A stretch of DNA of 64,000 bases from an uncultured Alphaproteobacteria bacterium (GCA_943787175.1 CALSLK010000014.1:1-64000), one strand, 5' to 3'. Positions 9,812 through 21,600 are shown, counted from the first letter of the stretch. Translations and numbers: made by a program. Notes: generated by a model not told the origin, from the sequence alone.

Positions 9812-10279
9812 TTACAGGCCCAGATCCGACAGACCGGGATGATCGTCAGGCCGCGGCCCCTGCTCCCAGTGGAACAGGCGGTCGGTCTCCTTGATCGCAA
9901 GGTCATTGATGCTGGCGTGGCGATGGCTCATCAGGCCGTTCTCATCAAAGGCCCAGTTTTCGTTGCCATAGGCGCGGAACCACTGACCCTTTTCGTCATG
10001 CCATTCATAGGCAAAGCGCACGGCAATACGGTTGCCGTCGTGGGCCCAGAGTTCCTTGATCAGCCGATAGTCCTGCTCGCGTTGCCATTTGGCGGTAAGG
10101 AACACAACGATGGCTTCCCGTCCGGTAAGAAAGGCACTGCGATTGCGCCATTGGCTGTCGGAGGTATAGGCGCCGGCAACCCGTTCGGGCTCGCGCATGT
10201 TCCAGGCATCTTCTGCCTTGCGCACCTTGATCACAGCAGCAGCCTTGTCGAAAGGCGGAAGCGGGGGACGTTGTTCCAT
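9812..10279 (-). CDS. DUF1348 family (NTF2-like) protein
   Basis: 155 residues. The family pattern is easy to recognise: [40 protein letters not shown], then [16 protein letters not shown] and [12 protein letters not shown]. It is an NTF2-like (cone-shaped alpha+beta) fold with no known reaction. It sits 27 bases upstream of the PPOX-like gene and 25 bases downstream of the AhpD-like gene, in the same direction, so the three are almost certainly co-transcribed. Confidence 0.88.
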   Translation of the reverse strand: MEQRPPLPPFDKAAAVIKVRKAEDAWNMREPERVAGAYTSDSQWRNRSAFLTGREAIVVFLTAKWQREQDYRLIKELWAHDGNRIAVRFAYEWHDEKGQWFRAYGNENWAFDENGLMSHRHASINDLAIKETDRLFHWEQGPRPDDHPGLSDLGL

Positions 10280-10304
10280 CGTTGCGTTCCTTGTGCCGTT
10301 ACAA

Positions 10305-10851
10305 TCAGGCTGCGTTGCGCAGCGCCACCTTGGGGAAGTCGATATCGACCTGCGCAGCCTTGCCGATCAGGTTGGTGAAGATGTTCATCGCCACATGGCT
10401 GATGATCTCGACCACTTCTGCATCACTGTGACCGGCCAGCCGCACGGCGGCCAGTTCACCATCGGTCACATCTCCGGTGTGCTCGACCAGTGCCGTAACG
10501 AAGGTGAGCGCTGCCGCAGCCTTGGCATCCGATGACGAACCCTGACGGTTGGCCAGCATCTCATCTGCGTCAAGGCCGGCCTTGCGGCCGATCGCGGTAT
10601 GGGCAGAAACACAGTATTCGCAGGCATTCTGCTGGGCGACCGAAAGCGCGATACGCTCGCGTGTCGCGGGCTCCAGCGCACCCTCACCGGCAAGGGCATG
10701 CAGCCCCAGGAAAGCCCGCAGGGCAGCAGGTGAGTTTGCCAGTACGCGCGAGGAAGTTGGGGGTCATACCCATGGCCGACTGAACGCCAGCCAGAAGCTC
10801 GGCGGCTTCGCTCGTGGCGCTCTTGGGATCGATCTGTTCAATGCGTGACAT
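10305..10851 (-). pseudogene. Carboxymuconolactone decarboxylase/AhpD-like protein, one frameshift
   Basis: Begins at ATG 10851 (MSRIEQIDPKSATSEAAELL) and reads to MTPNFLA near 10750. It then needs a one-base deletion to continue as VLANSPAALRAFLGLHALAG and on to the stop at 10305. The peroxidase-type motif ACEYCVSAH (CxxC plus His) is intact in the second frame, which is the AhpD-like redox site. Corrected length is ~181 residues, normal for the family. A single extra base in a GCGCG run (ctcgcgcg) causes the break; an assembly error is likely. It heads the operon divergent from the LysR gene. Confidence 0.8.
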
Positions 10852-10945
10852 CGCTGGTTCCTTCCAGGTTGTGCGCGTTCACAGGAACGCTGCTGCCCTG
10901 AAGATGGCCCCGACCTCATTCTGGAAGAATACACTCGTTTCAAAA

Positions 10946-10962
10946 CATATTTCTTTTGTATG
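10946..10962. promoter_or_regulatory. Candidate LysR-type box between divergent genes
   Basis: CATA-N9-TATG, which contains the T-N11-A pattern with dyad symmetry (ATA...TAT) expected of LysR-family sites. It lies in the AT-rich 120-base gap between the AhpD-like gene (start 10851) and the LysR gene (start 10972), ending 9 bases before the regulator start, a position suited to autoregulation. Prediction only. Confidence 0.4.
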
Positions 10963-10971
10963 AGTGGAACA

Positions 10972-11881
10972 ATGGATCGCCTCCGAGAATACGAAGTCTT
11001 TGTCGCCGTGGCCGAAAGCGGTGGGTTTGCCGCGGCCGGTCGCACGCTCGGGCTCTCGGCCCCTTCCGTCACCCGGCTTGTCTCCGGCCTGGAGGAGCGC
11101 CTGGCAACACGGCTTTTCACCCGCACCACGCGCAGCCTGGCCTTGAGCGAAAGCGGCGCAGCCCTGCTGGACGGTGCACGCGGCCTGATCGCTGGAGCTG
11201 ACGAACTCGAACAGCAGGCCATGGGCAGCCTGATCGAGGCGCGCGGTCACCTGAGCGTTTCGGCTTCGGTCACCTTCGGGCGCTCGGTCATGGCACCGGT
11301 GCTGCGCGGGTTTCTCGACGCCTATCCCCTGGTCACCCTGCACGCCGTGTTGCTGGATCGTGTGGTCAACCTGGTCGAGGAAGGCATCGACATTGCCGTG
11401 CGCATCGGTGAGCTCCCGGACTCATCCCACGTCGCCCGCCGGGTCGGCACGGTCCGGCGCATGCTGGTGGCAAGCCCGCGCTACCTCGAGCAGCGCGGCG
11501 CGCCAAACAAACCTTCCCAACTTTCGGAACACGACATCATCGCCTTCACCGGCCTGATGCCCTCTGCCGAATGGCGCTATGTCGAAGGCGGCAAGGCCCG
11601 TCGGGATCACGCTTGCGCCGCGCATGGAGATCAACGACGCCGTGGCCGCCATCGATGCGGCCCGTCACGATCAGGGCATCACCATCGCGCTCTCCTACAT
11701 GATTGCCGATGCCCTGGCCGATGGCTCACTGGTGCCCGTCCTTGAGCCCTTCGCGCCTCCGCCAGCACCCGTGCATCTGGTCCACGCCCATGGCCGCCTT
11801 GTCGCCCCCAAGGTCCGCGCCTTCCTGGACCATGCAGCGCCGCGCCTGCAGCAGAGCCTCAGCATTCTTTCAGATGGGTGA
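10972..11881 (+). pseudogene. LysR-family transcriptional regulator, one frameshift
   Basis: The start MDRLREYEVFVAVAES is preferred over an ATG 12 bases upstream because GAGTGGA precedes it and the family begins here. The winged HTH covers residues 1-60 (FAAAGRTLGLSAPSVTRLVS), followed by the co-inducer domain. The frame breaks near 11600, after WRYVEGGK, and resumes as PVGITLAPRMEINDAVA to the stop at 11881. Corrected length ~303 residues, normal for LysR. It is divergent from the AhpD-DUF1348-PPOX operon and is probably its regulator. The C-terminal half is otherwise intact. Confidence 0.83.
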
Positions 11882-12032
11882 CAGCGCAACGCCGGTGCGC
11901 TAGAAACTCCGCCATGGTCAAACCAGCCTTTCATCGCATGCAGAGTACGCCCGGCATAACCCGGCGCTGAGGCACACCACAGCCTTGGCGTGATGGCGCG
12001 TATGCGCATGTTCACGATCTCCGAAGGCTGTC

Positions 12033-13423
12033 ATGACCGATCACGTTTCTCCCCGTTCGCCGTCCCGTTCCAATCCCGCTTCGATGCGGGGTGAAGCCCG
12101 TGCCATGCTCGTGCTGGCCGCGCCGCTGTCAGCCGCGTTCCTGGCGCAGATGGCGATTGGCGTCACCGATGTGATGATGATGGGCTGGCTGGGCCCGGCA
12201 AGCCTGGCTTCGGGCACCCTGGCCAGCAACTTCCTGCATCTGCTGTTCTACTTCGGCATGGGTCTTGGCACCGCGGTCGCACCGATGATCGCCCAATCGC
12301 TGGGCTCCGTGCGCATCCGCGACATCCGGCCCACCACACAGGCAGGCCTTGCCATCGTGTTGGTGCTGTCGGTTCCCTTTGGCATCGCCGCCTGGTTCGG
12401 TGGCGACATTCTCCTGCTTCTGGGTCAGGCCCCCGACATTGCAGCGGGTTCGCAGACCTATCTGCGCACCGCCCTGTGGTATCTGCCCCCTGCCCTGGTC
12501 TTCATCGTGCTGCGCAATGTGGCCGCGGCCCACAGCAGACCGCGCAGTCCGCTGGTCATCGTGGTCGCTGCCACCTTCCTCAATGCCTTTGCCAACTGGG
12601 TGCTGATGTTCGGCAACCTGGGCGCACCGCGCCTGGAGCTCGCCGGTGCCGGCATCGCGACCAGCTTGTCGGCCTGGTTCATGGCACTTGCCATGCTGGG
12701 TTTCCTGCTGACGGACCGACGCTTTCGCCGTATCGTTTTCTGGCGAAGTTCTCCGGACTGGAGCGCCGCCACATCAAGGACATGATGGTGATCGGCACGC
12801 CCATCGGCCTCATGATCCTTGCCGAAATGGGTATGTTTTCGGTGACCACCTTCATGGCCGGCCTGATCGATGCCGAAACCCTGGCCGCCATCGCCATTGC
12901 CATGCAGACCAGCGGCCTGGGTTTCATCGTTCCTTACGGTCTGGCGCAAGCCGCCACCGTTCGTGTCGGACTGGCTGCTGGCCGTGGCGATGCCCTTGCG
13001 ATCCGCCGGGCGGCATGGACCGCACTGGCTCTGGGTGGCGTGTGGATCGTGGGCAGTTCCAGCTTCATATGGTTCGGGCGTGAACGCATCATCGACGTCT
13101 TCCTCGATCTGGGCGATCCCGCCGTGCTGTCGCTGATCCCCATTGCCATGGGCCTGCTTGCCATCACGGCCATCTTCCAGATCTTCGACACCACCCAGGC
13201 TGTCGCCGCCGGTATCCTGCGCGGCCTGAAAGACACCCGCACACCCCTGCTCTACGCCGTGATCGGCTACTGGGTCATCGGCATCCCCGTCGCCACCTGG
13301 CTCGGCCTTTTCACGGACCTCGAAGGTAACGGTATCTGGTGGGGCATGACGGCCGGACTGGCTGCAACAACCCTGCTGATGACAGGGCGGGTTATCAGGC
13401 GGATGCGCAACAACGCCGGTTGA
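12033..13423 (+). pseudogene. MATE-family efflux transporter, one frameshift
   Basis: The first frame (from MTDHVSPRSP) has the family start LVLAAPLSAAFLAQMAIGVTD and six hydrophobic segments; the second covers MMVIGTPIGLMILAEMGMFS onward, including GLAQAATVRVG. The break is near 12732, after DRRFRR, where the reading must shift to RFLAKFSGLERR. Corrected length ~463 residues with 12 predicted membrane spans, standard for NorM-like Na+ or H+ coupled drug exporters. The 151 bases before it (11882-12032) contain no gene or clear signal. A GAAGG ribosome site precedes the ATG. Confidence 0.84.
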
Positions 13424-13455
13424 CCGCCACAATCACGCCCTAACCGCAGGGCACC

Positions 13456-14193
13456 ATGCAAAGCATGTACACCCGTCGAACTTTTGTGACACTTGCAGCC
13501 GGCGTTGCCGCACTCGGTCTGGGTGCCGGAATGGCGTGGCAACGTGGCTGGGGCGCGACACTTTGGAATCCCCTGCTTCTTCGTGTGACCGGCAGGCGAA
13601 CCGTGGAAGAAGTCATGGATTCCATGAGTAACGCAGCCTTCGGCCGCCTGCAGCCAGCACTGGTGGCGGCGGGGTTTGGAGAGGCTCTACCACCAAAGCT
13701 TCGGTTCGTTGCTCTCAAGGAAGAACGCCTGCTGGAACTCTGGGGCGAGAGAAACGGATTCTGGCAATTCATCAAGACCTACCCTGTGTTTGCAGCAAGC
13801 GGCACAGAAGGACCCAAACTTCAGGAAGGCGACCGGCAGGTTCCCGAGGGTCACTATCGGATTACCCATCTCAACCCGAATAGCGCTTTCCACCTCTCTC
13901 TGGGCATCGACTATCCGAACCCGGCCGACCGCGAACAAGCCATCATCGATGGACGTCAGCAGCTTGGCGGTGACATCATGGTCCACGGCAAGGCCGTCTC
14001 GGTCGGCTGCTTGGCCATAGGCGATGAGGCCATCGAAGAAATCTTCGCACTCGTCGCACGCGTCGGGACAGCCAACAGCGACATCCTCATTGCGCCCTAC
14101 GATCTGCGTGTTCGGCATGGTCGTGACGACCGCAGTTGGGTGACCGACCGGTATGCCGAACTTACAGAGACATTGCAGAACATGGCCCCATAG
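13456..14193 (+). CDS. YkuD-fold L,D-transpeptidase family protein
   Basis: 245 residues. The N-terminus is an RR-plus-hydrophobic export signal (TRRTFVTLAAGVAALGLGAG), possibly Tat-type or an uncleaved anchor. The catalytic motif is HGKAVSVGCLAIGD: His177, Ser182, Cys185. The Cys is the nucleophile of L,D-transpeptidases, and this YafK/ErfK-like branch acts on peptidoglycan in the periplasm. FHLSLGIDYPN and GDIMVHGK are further family features. The start at 13456 has an AGGG site; an internal ATG at 13465 is possible. It is 32 bases after the MATE gene, same strand, but functionally unrelated. Confidence 0.87.
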   Translation: MQSMYTRRTFVTLAAGVAALGLGAGMAWQRGWGATLWNPLLLRVTGRRTVEEVMDSMSNAAFGRLQPALVAAGFGEALPPKLRFVALKEERLLELWGERNGFWQFIKTYPVFAASGTEGPKLQEGDRQVPEGHYRITHLNPNSAFHLSLGIDYPNPADREQAIIDGRQQLGGDIMVHGKAVSVGCLAIGDEAIEEIFALVARVGTANSDILIAPYDLRVRHGRDDRSWVTDRYAELTETLQNMAP

Positions 14194-14262
14194 CTATGAC
14201 CTAGCGTGAGCTGTGCATCCTAGCTCCTGACAATGCGAGGTGCATCGTCTCGTTGATGCGGA

Positions 14263-14667
14263 TCAATTCTCGAATGGGTTGATCAAGGCAACGCCAAAGT
14301 CTTCGAAGTCACGCACGTTTCGTGTCGCAACGGTTAGGCCATGAACCATCGCCGTTGCGGCGATCATCGCGTCTTCAAACAGCGTGTCGGATTTGCGATG
14401 CTTCAGGCGTGCCCAGACCCGGAAAGTCTCTGCATCCATGGGCAGGACTGCAAAGCTCATTTCCACTTCGTCGAGCCACTGTTCCAGGGCCTGCGCTTTG
14501 GCTTGATCCTGCTCTCGTGTCAGCTCGATCCCAGCCTGGATTTCCCCAACCGTCAAAGCGGACAACCGCAGGTTCTCCGATGCGATATCGGCAATCCACG
14601 CCAGAACAGCACCATGCGGCTTGGGACGGCGAAGTTCTGAGACGACGTTGGTGTCGAGCAGGTACAC
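14263..14667 (-). CDS. vapC: PIN-domain toxin, VapC-type ribonuclease
   Basis: 134 residues of the VapC/FitB PIN fold. The acidic metal site is recognisable: LLDTNVVSELRR (Asp at residue 5), GEIQAGIE (Glu), and SDTLFEDAMIAATA plus ATRNVRDFEDFG (Asp residues). Known family activity is Mg-dependent cleavage of RNA, often initiator tRNA or rRNA. It starts with GTG one base after the antitoxin stop, so the pair is translationally linked, with the antitoxin first as is usual. No truncation. Confidence 0.92.
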   Translation of the reverse strand: MYLLDTNVVSELRRPKPHGAVLAWIADIASENLRLSALTVGEIQAGIELTREQDQAKAQALEQWLDEVEMSFAVLPMDAETFRVWARLKHRKSDTLFEDAMIAATAMVHGLTVATRNVRDFEDFGVALINPFEN

Positions 14668-14668
14668 G

Positions 14669-14929
14669 TCAGTCGAACGCCAGGGGCGCGCGATGGCGGT
14701 GCGCGCCGCGTGCCGGGGCCAAACTCTCGGTTCGGGTGCCCTCGATCAGCAGCAAATCTTTCAGGTTACTCCGCGCGGCAGACTGGAGCCGTCGCCATTC
14801 TGCGATCGGAACCAGGACAGCAGCCTCCACCCCACGTCGAGTCACGATCTGGGGGCCTTGCTCAAGACTTGCATCCAGAAACTCGCTGAATCGCGCCTTG
14901 GCGTCCTGCACTTGCCATGTTTGGTTCAT
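14669..14929 (-). CDS. Type II toxin-antitoxin antitoxin, Phd/YefM family
   Basis: 86 residues. The N-terminus MNQTWQVQDAKARFSEFLDA matches the Phd/YefM DNA-binding fold, followed by GPQIVTRRGVEAAVLVPIAEW. The C-terminal tail, ESLAPARGAHRHRAPLAFD, would bind and block the VapC active site. It is encoded immediately upstream of vapC. A perfect palindrome lies 15-38 bases before its start, matching autoregulation by this family. Confidence 0.9.
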   Translation of the reverse strand: MNQTWQVQDAKARFSEFLDASLEQGPQIVTRRGVEAAVLVPIAEWRRLQSAARSNLKDLLLIEGTRTESLAPARGAHRHRAPLAFD

Positions 14930-14943
14930 TGCATCACTCCATT

Positions 14944-14967
14944 CTGACTAGATATATGACTAGTCAG
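14944..14967. promoter_or_regulatory. Palindromic operator of the toxin-antitoxin operon
   Basis: Perfect inverted repeat CTGACTAG-N8-CTAGTCAG, with the spacer atatatga, just upstream of the antitoxin ATG (14929). Antitoxins of the Phd/YefM family bind such repeats over their own promoter, and the AT-rich spacer may include the -10 region. Sequence symmetry is certain; binding is inferred. Confidence 0.75.
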
Positions 14968-14998
14968 ATGAAAATTCAATGAATCTGAAGGGGTTTCC

Positions 14999-17900
14999 TT
15001 AACGCTCCGCCGCTGCAGCACCGCCCATCTGGTGCCTTACCAGGCGCGCGTACAGACCGCGTCTTGCCAGCAATTCGTCATGACTGCCCTGCTCGACGAC
15101 ACGACCGTTCTCCATGGCAACGATAAGGTCGGCGTTGCGCACGGTCGAGAGGCGGTGGGCGATGACGATGGTGGTGCGGTCCGACATCAATTCCGAAAGC
15201 GCGTGGCGCACGGCCAGTTCGTTGACGGCATCGAGATGGCTGGTGGCTTCATCAAGGATCAGCACCGGCGCGTCTTTGAGGAAGGCGCGGGCAATGGCGA
15301 CACGCTGGCGCTGACCGCCAGAGAGGCGAGCACCGCGTTCGCCGACGCGGGTTTCCAGACCGTCGGGCATGCCAGCGACGACTTCATCAAGGGAGGCCTG
15401 ACGCACGGCGAGGGCGAGAGCTTTCTCGTCAGCCTCAGGTCGCGCGATCATGATGTTGGAGCGGAGTGTGTCGTTGAAGAGATAGGTATCCTGGGCAACC
15501 AGAGCGGTCTGGCGGCGCAGATCATCCAGCTTCTGTTCGCGGATATCGTGACCATCCATCACGACATGGCCGGTATCGGGATCCCAGAAGCGCATCAACA
15601 GGTGAGCAAGCGAGGTCTTGCCAGCACCACTGGGCCCGACCAGGGCAACGGTGGAACCCGCAGCAATGTCGAGCGTGATGGCTTCCAGTGCCGGTTCACG
15701 GCGACCACGATAGGTGTAGGTGGCGTTATCGAGCGCCAGCGAAGCACCACCGGGACCCGCGCGTTCAGCCACGCCGGGGCCATCTTCGACCAGCACCTTT
15801 TCACGCTCGACGGCAAAGAGACGGCGGGTTGAGCCCAGCGTGTCGGCGAGCTGGCGCCCGATATGGGCAATCTCGCTGACCGGCAGAAACGATGCCATGG
15901 CGAGCAACGTAAAGAGCGGCAGCAGACCGGCATCAAGGTCACCGGCCACCACCATCATGGCGCCTGCCACAACAATGGCGAGGCCGCCCAGGCCCGTGGC
16001 GATCTCCAGCAGGGCCATCTGGAAGGTGAGGTCGCGATAGAACGGCAGGCGCACCTTCTGCACGCGCCGGGCAATCTCCATGAACTGATCGCCGCGCCGT
16101 GTGGCCTGTCGGAAGGCAACGATTTCGGCAAGCCCCTGGATCGAGTCCACGGTGAAGGCATTGAGCTCACCCAAGGCTTCGCGGGCGCGCGAGCCCAGCC
16201 GGTCCAGCCGGTTGCGCATGAGGAAAGGCGAAAGCGCCACAATGGCCAGGAAGGGCGCCAGGGCAACCGCCATGGGCCATCCGAACCACAGCAGCACCGC
16301 CATGATCGCCGTGGGAATCAGCACCGCAACAAAGGCGGGCGCCACGGTATGGGCATAAAAGATCTCGACCGTTTCGATATCCTGCGTTGCCATGGCCGAG
16401 AGATCACCGGTGCGCCGGTGCAGCAGATAGGCCGGCGCCAGACGATCCAGCTTGTCGAAGAGGCGGCGGCGCATCTCGGCCAGCAGCTTGAACGCCATGT
16501 CATGAGCAAACCAGGATTCCAGCCAATGGACGATGCCTGCCAGCGGCGCGGCCACGGCTAGGGCAATGAGAAGCCCTGTGAACGGCTCACCTGCCTTCAG
16601 GTTGGCGACCACCAGGGCCGAAATCACACCAACGGCAATCAGGGCGACCACGCGAGTGACGCCAAAGACGAAGGTAAGGGCAAGCTTCAGGCGCTCCACG
16701 GTGACAAAACGCAGAAGCTCGCGGGTCGCACCGGCCCAGCCCAGACCCTCGGCGCGCAGAATGGCGTCCGTGGGTTCGGCCTCTGCCTCGACCATATCGG
16801 CAACATCGCGGTCGCGTGCCTGGGAAACCACGGCTTCGACATCGAGCACATCGTCGTTCCGGTTGCCGGTTTCGCGCGCCTGTTCGGCCATCAGCGTCCA
16901 ATAGACGCCCTGCTTGGCCATCAGCGCATCATGGGTGCCTTCTTCGGCTATGTGGCCATGATCAAGCGCCAGGATACGATCCGCATCGATCACGCTGGAA
17001 AGGACGATGGGCAAAGATCAAGGTCGTGCGGCCCTGCATCAGACGGTCGAGCGCCTGCTGGATCACGGACTCGTTTTCGGCATCGACGGCAGAGAGTGCC
17101 TCGTCGAGCACCAGGATGGGTGCATCACGCAGCAAGGCGCGCGCAATGGCGATGCGCTGGCGCTGCCCCCCGGAAAGACGGATGCCGCGTTCACCCACCA
17201 GCGTGGCGTAGCCCTGCGGCAGGGAGGCGATGAAGTCATGGGCGTTGGCAGCACGGCAGGCTGATTCCAGTTCTTCCAGGCTGGCATCGGGTTTGCCGAA
17301 ACGTAGATTGTCTTCGACCGTGCCGTGGAACAGATAGGTGTCCTGATTGACCACCGCGATCTGGCCGCGCAGGTCATCAAACGTCATTTCGCGCAGGTCG
17401 CAGCCACCGATGCGCACCGTGCCCGCCTGGGGGTCATAGAATCGCAGCAGCAGGCGCACGATGGAAGATTTGCCCGCACCGGACGGGCCGACCACACCAA
17501 CACGCTCGCCCTCACCCACCGTGAAGTCGAGCCCTTCATGGGCGCGCTCTTCGTTGCCGGGATAGGCAAAGCTGACCTTCTCGAAGGTGATCGCGCTGCC
17601 CCGGATCACGCCGGAAGGATTGACCGGTTCGCGCACAATGGGTTCTGCATCAAGCAGGCGGAAGATGGCCGAGGCAGCAGCCTGACCCAGCATACCGGTA
17701 TGAAGCTGGGCACGCAGTTCACGCAGGGGCGGAAGAGCTCCACCCCATCATCAGCACGATCAACAGGGTCGAAAGCTCCATGGTGCCTGCTTCGACACGC
17801 CAGGCCCCCACGGCAAGCGCTGCAGCAGCACCGATCGCGATAGCCGCATCGGTGATGCCACGACCCAGCGCATTGGTCGCGTTCACCCACATGGTGCCAT

Positions 17901-18588
17901 AGGCCAGCTTTGCGGCCTTTTCCGCCAGGGCGGCGGCACGTGCCGCGCTCTGACCAAAGGCCTTCAGGGTTGCCAGGCCCTGCACGGCATCCAGGAACTC
18001 TGCGCCGAAATCAGCATAAGTGCGCGCGCGCTCCAGGCTCGCCTTCCTGTCCATACTGTGGAACGCGACCGGCAGAACCAGCGCAATCAACGCAGCCCCA
18101 ACCAGCACCGCAGCCACAGGCAGGTCCAGAAACGCGACAAAGGCAAAGATGCCGATGGGGGTGAGCACGGCAATCAGCAGTTGCGGCATGAACTCGCCGA
18201 AATAGGTCTCGAGCTGCTCGACGCCATCGACCACCGAGAGAATGACATCGCCTGTGCGTTCGCGCCCAAACCAGGCGGGTCCAAGGTCGACCGCCTTGTC
18301 ATAGATCGTCTTGCGGATGACCAGTTGCACCCGCGCGGCGGTTTCATGCGCCACCATGACGCGCAGGTATTCCAGCCCGCCACGGGCAATCATCACCAGA
18401 CCGATCAGCACAACAGGCCACATCAGTTCTGACATCGGCGCACCCTGAAAGACGCGTGCGATCAGCCAGCCCAGCAGCGCCAGGCGCCCGATGCCGGCTA
18501 CCGTTGCGGCAAGTCCAATGATGACGGAGAGAGCGATGCGACCACGAACGCCTTTCGTGAACGCCCAGAGGCGAGGATCTAAATACAT
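14999..18588 (-). pseudogene. Fused double ABC exporter (TMD-NBD-TMD-NBD), frameshifted
   Basis: One gene of ~1196 codons encoding two complete half-transporters. Half 1 begins MYLDPRLWAF, has a six-helix membrane domain, then GPSGAGKS (Walker A), LSGGQRQR (signature) and ILVLDEALS. Half 2 has its own membrane domain, GPSGAGKT, LSGGQRQR and LILDEATSHLD. The linker between halves (ETGNRNDDVLDVEAVVSQAR) is in one open frame, so the fusion is real. Three one-base indels: a lost G near 17738, a lost C near 17728 (both in G or C runs), and an extra base near 17002 after FAHR. CydDC-like or drug/peptide/lipid exporters share this layout; substrate unknown. Confidence 0.85.
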
Positions 18589-18647
18589 GCCCAGAGACTA
18601 ACGGGTCACCGGCAAGCCTGCGACAACTTCGTGGCCGAGATCTCCTC

Positions 18648-18666
18648 AGCCTGAGTCAATCAGGCT
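18648..18666 (-). terminator. Possible hairpin at the end of the RND gene
   Basis: AGCCTGA-N5-TCAGGCT, a perfect 7-base stem overlapping the RND stop codon. It has no following T-run on the minus strand, so it is only a weak candidate for a factor-independent terminator between the RND operon and the ABC gene. Confidence 0.3.
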
Positions 18667-21600
18667 CACGCAGGTTCAGGCTCTGGCTGGCCCTCAGGCT
18701 CGGGCATGTCCCAGGCGACAATCTTGAGGTCGAGAACGAAGATTGCATAGAACACCGGCACCAGACCAGCGTTACCACCATCGCCACAATCAGACCGCCG
18801 ATTTGGGCATAAGAGAGCGGCTGCCAGAGCGGACCGCCCTCGATGGCGAGCGGGATCAGGGCAAGAATCGTGGCGCCAACCGTGATCATAACCGGGCGCA
18901 GGCGCAGAATACCGGCATCCAGCAATGCTGTTTTGAGGTCTTCGCCCTCTTCGCGACGTTCCTCGATGAAGTCGAACAGCACAATCACGTGGCTCACGAT
19001 CACGCCCATCAGGGCAATCATGCCCAACATCGCGATGAAGCCGAATGAACTGCCCATGATCCAGAGTCCGCCAAATGCACCCACCATGCCGTAGGGAACA
19101 GCCGCAAACACCAGAAGCGGTTTGATGACGCTGTTGAACTGCACGACCAGCGCGACATAGATCAGGGTCATCGAGATCAGCAGGGTTATGGCGAGCTGCT
19201 GAACCCGGTGGTCTGTTTGGATTGTTCACCATCCACCAGGAGCTGATAGCCCGGAGGCAGGGTCTCGGCATAGGCCGCGATGTCATCGGCGACCGTGTTG
19301 AAGAGTTCAGAGGGCAGATGATCGCCGGTGGGGAACCCAAAGATGGTCACCACGGGATAATGATCAAGCCTCAGGATCCGCTGGATCTCCATGCCGTAGT
19401 CCAGGGTTGCCAATTCCATCAGGGGGACTTTGGCTTCAGGACTGTCACCATAGACATAAAGGCTTGAGAGATCTGACAAGCGTGCACGATCCTCCAGGCG
19501 CATACGTGCGACGATCGGGATCTGGTCTTCGCCCACGCGCATCTCACCGACCTGGAAACCGCTGATGCCCGCCCCCGTTGATGCGGCAATATTCTGATTG
19601 GTGAGGCCAGCCAGGTTCGCGCGGTCGGCATCAACATCCATAGCGACCCGAAAGACCTCTTCGCCCCAATCCTGGCGCACACGGGCTGCCAAAGGTGACG
19701 AACGTATGATCGCGGCGACCTCTTCGGCCAGCTTGAGCATCTCGCGATAGGCCACAATCTCATCTGCCGTTCCCAGCGTCGAGCGACCGAACAGGCGCAT
19801 GGCAACCGGGTAATCCACTGGATTGGTCTGCAGCTGCCTTACATCAATGAAAGCGCCAAGTATGGCATTGGTCAGCGCTTCCTGCAGGGGCAGGATGAAC
19901 TCTGGCGTATCGTCCTTGTCGGACATACGCACGAGGATCTGACCATAGGAGGTCTGGCTGAGCTGGGGCGTGACGGAGAACCAGAAACGTGGCGCACCGC
20001 CGCCGATAAAGTCACTCATGAAGACGACGATTTCGCGCGGGTTGCCATCTTCATCGGGATTGGCTTTTCCGTATTCCTCGCTCACCTGCATGATGACCTG
20101 TTCGATCTCGGCAATCGTCTTATCGGTCGCCATAATGTCTTCGCCATTGCGCATCCAGACATCGAGATAGAACAGGTATTCCACGTCATCGGGGAAGAAC
20201 GAGGTCTTGAGATCACTCTTGAAGAAGGCCCCGGCCGCAAGAATCGCGAACGACGCAACCATGACCTTCTTGCGGTTTTCGATGGCGAACGATCCAACCC
20301 GGCAGTAGAGCCCGCCAAAGCCACTCACCCGTCGCTCCTCAATTGTCTTTTCCGGCTTGGCGCGGGGACGCAGCAGGAGGTAGCCCAGCATCGGCACAAA
20401 GGTCATCGAAACCAGCCGCGAAGCGATCAACGCACAGGACATGACAATGGGAAGGCTGTACAGGAAATCACCGGTGTTCCCGGTCAACATCAGGAACGGC
20501 AGATAGGCCACGATGTTGGTCAGCGTCGCGAACATGATCGCCTTGCCGAGTTTCGTCGGCCCAAGCCAGGCTGCCAGCAGGCGTGCCTTGCCTGCAGCCA
20601 GTTCTCGTTTGATCGCATCGTTGGCAACGACCGGATCATCGACCAGAAGTCCCAGCGCGATGATCAGACTGACAATCGAGACTTGCTGAAGCTTGATGCC
20701 GAACAGATGGATCATGCCGAAGGTCATCAGCAGGGTGAGCGGGATGGAGAACATGACCAGCAGGGCCGATCGCCATTCCCAGAACCCGATAAAGGCGATG
20801 ATGACGACCAGGATCATGGCCTCGATCAGGGCCCGGGTGAACAGGTTGAGATTGTCGGCCACCTGTTCCGGCTGATCGGAGCTGCGCGCAATGACGAGAT
20901 CATCGGGCAACAGAATCCGAAGTTCATCAATCCGGGCACTGACTGCGGCGCCGAAATCCCCGATCTTCTGGCCGTCATGCATATCGATTGCCAGAGTCAC
21001 GGCGCGCAGTCGTTCCCAATCACCCTTGGCATTGCGCTGCAGGAAATGATCGAACAGTCGTGGGGGGCTCTGATAACCAAGGCTGACATCAACAAGGTCC
21101 CGCAGATAAAGGGGCGAGCCTTCGTCGTCGGTCGTGACGATCACACCACCAATCTCGCGTGCATTCTCGAAACTGCCGGATGTCTCGATCAGGACGTCGA
21201 CATCTCCCACACGGATGGATCCCGCTGGAGTCGTTGTGTTGCGCGCATCCAGGATGTTCGAAAGCCGATACGGGTCAACACCGTAGGACGCCAGGCGTAC
21301 CTGATCGTATTCCAGCAGAACCTGTTGGCTTACCAGGCCGGAACGCTGGGCCTCGGACACCAGAGGTACCGTGAGGACGCCGTTGGCCAGGAATTCGGAA
21401 AACTGATCGAGCTGGTGATGGCTGTATTTCGACCCGCGCACGCTCTCGAGCGCGGCCATGGTCATCGCGGGGTCGCTCACGATGGCTGCATTCCAGGCGT
21501 CTTCATGGAACCGGACCTGGCCCATCCGTTCGTTCAGGAACTGATCGATCAGTGCCTGGACCGCGGATGCATCGCCATCAAAGGCGCCATCAACGCCGAC

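Noticed and set aside
16990..17750. Programmed frameshifting in the ABC exporter
   Set aside because: Three scattered indels without a slippery site or pseudoknot; errors explain them better.
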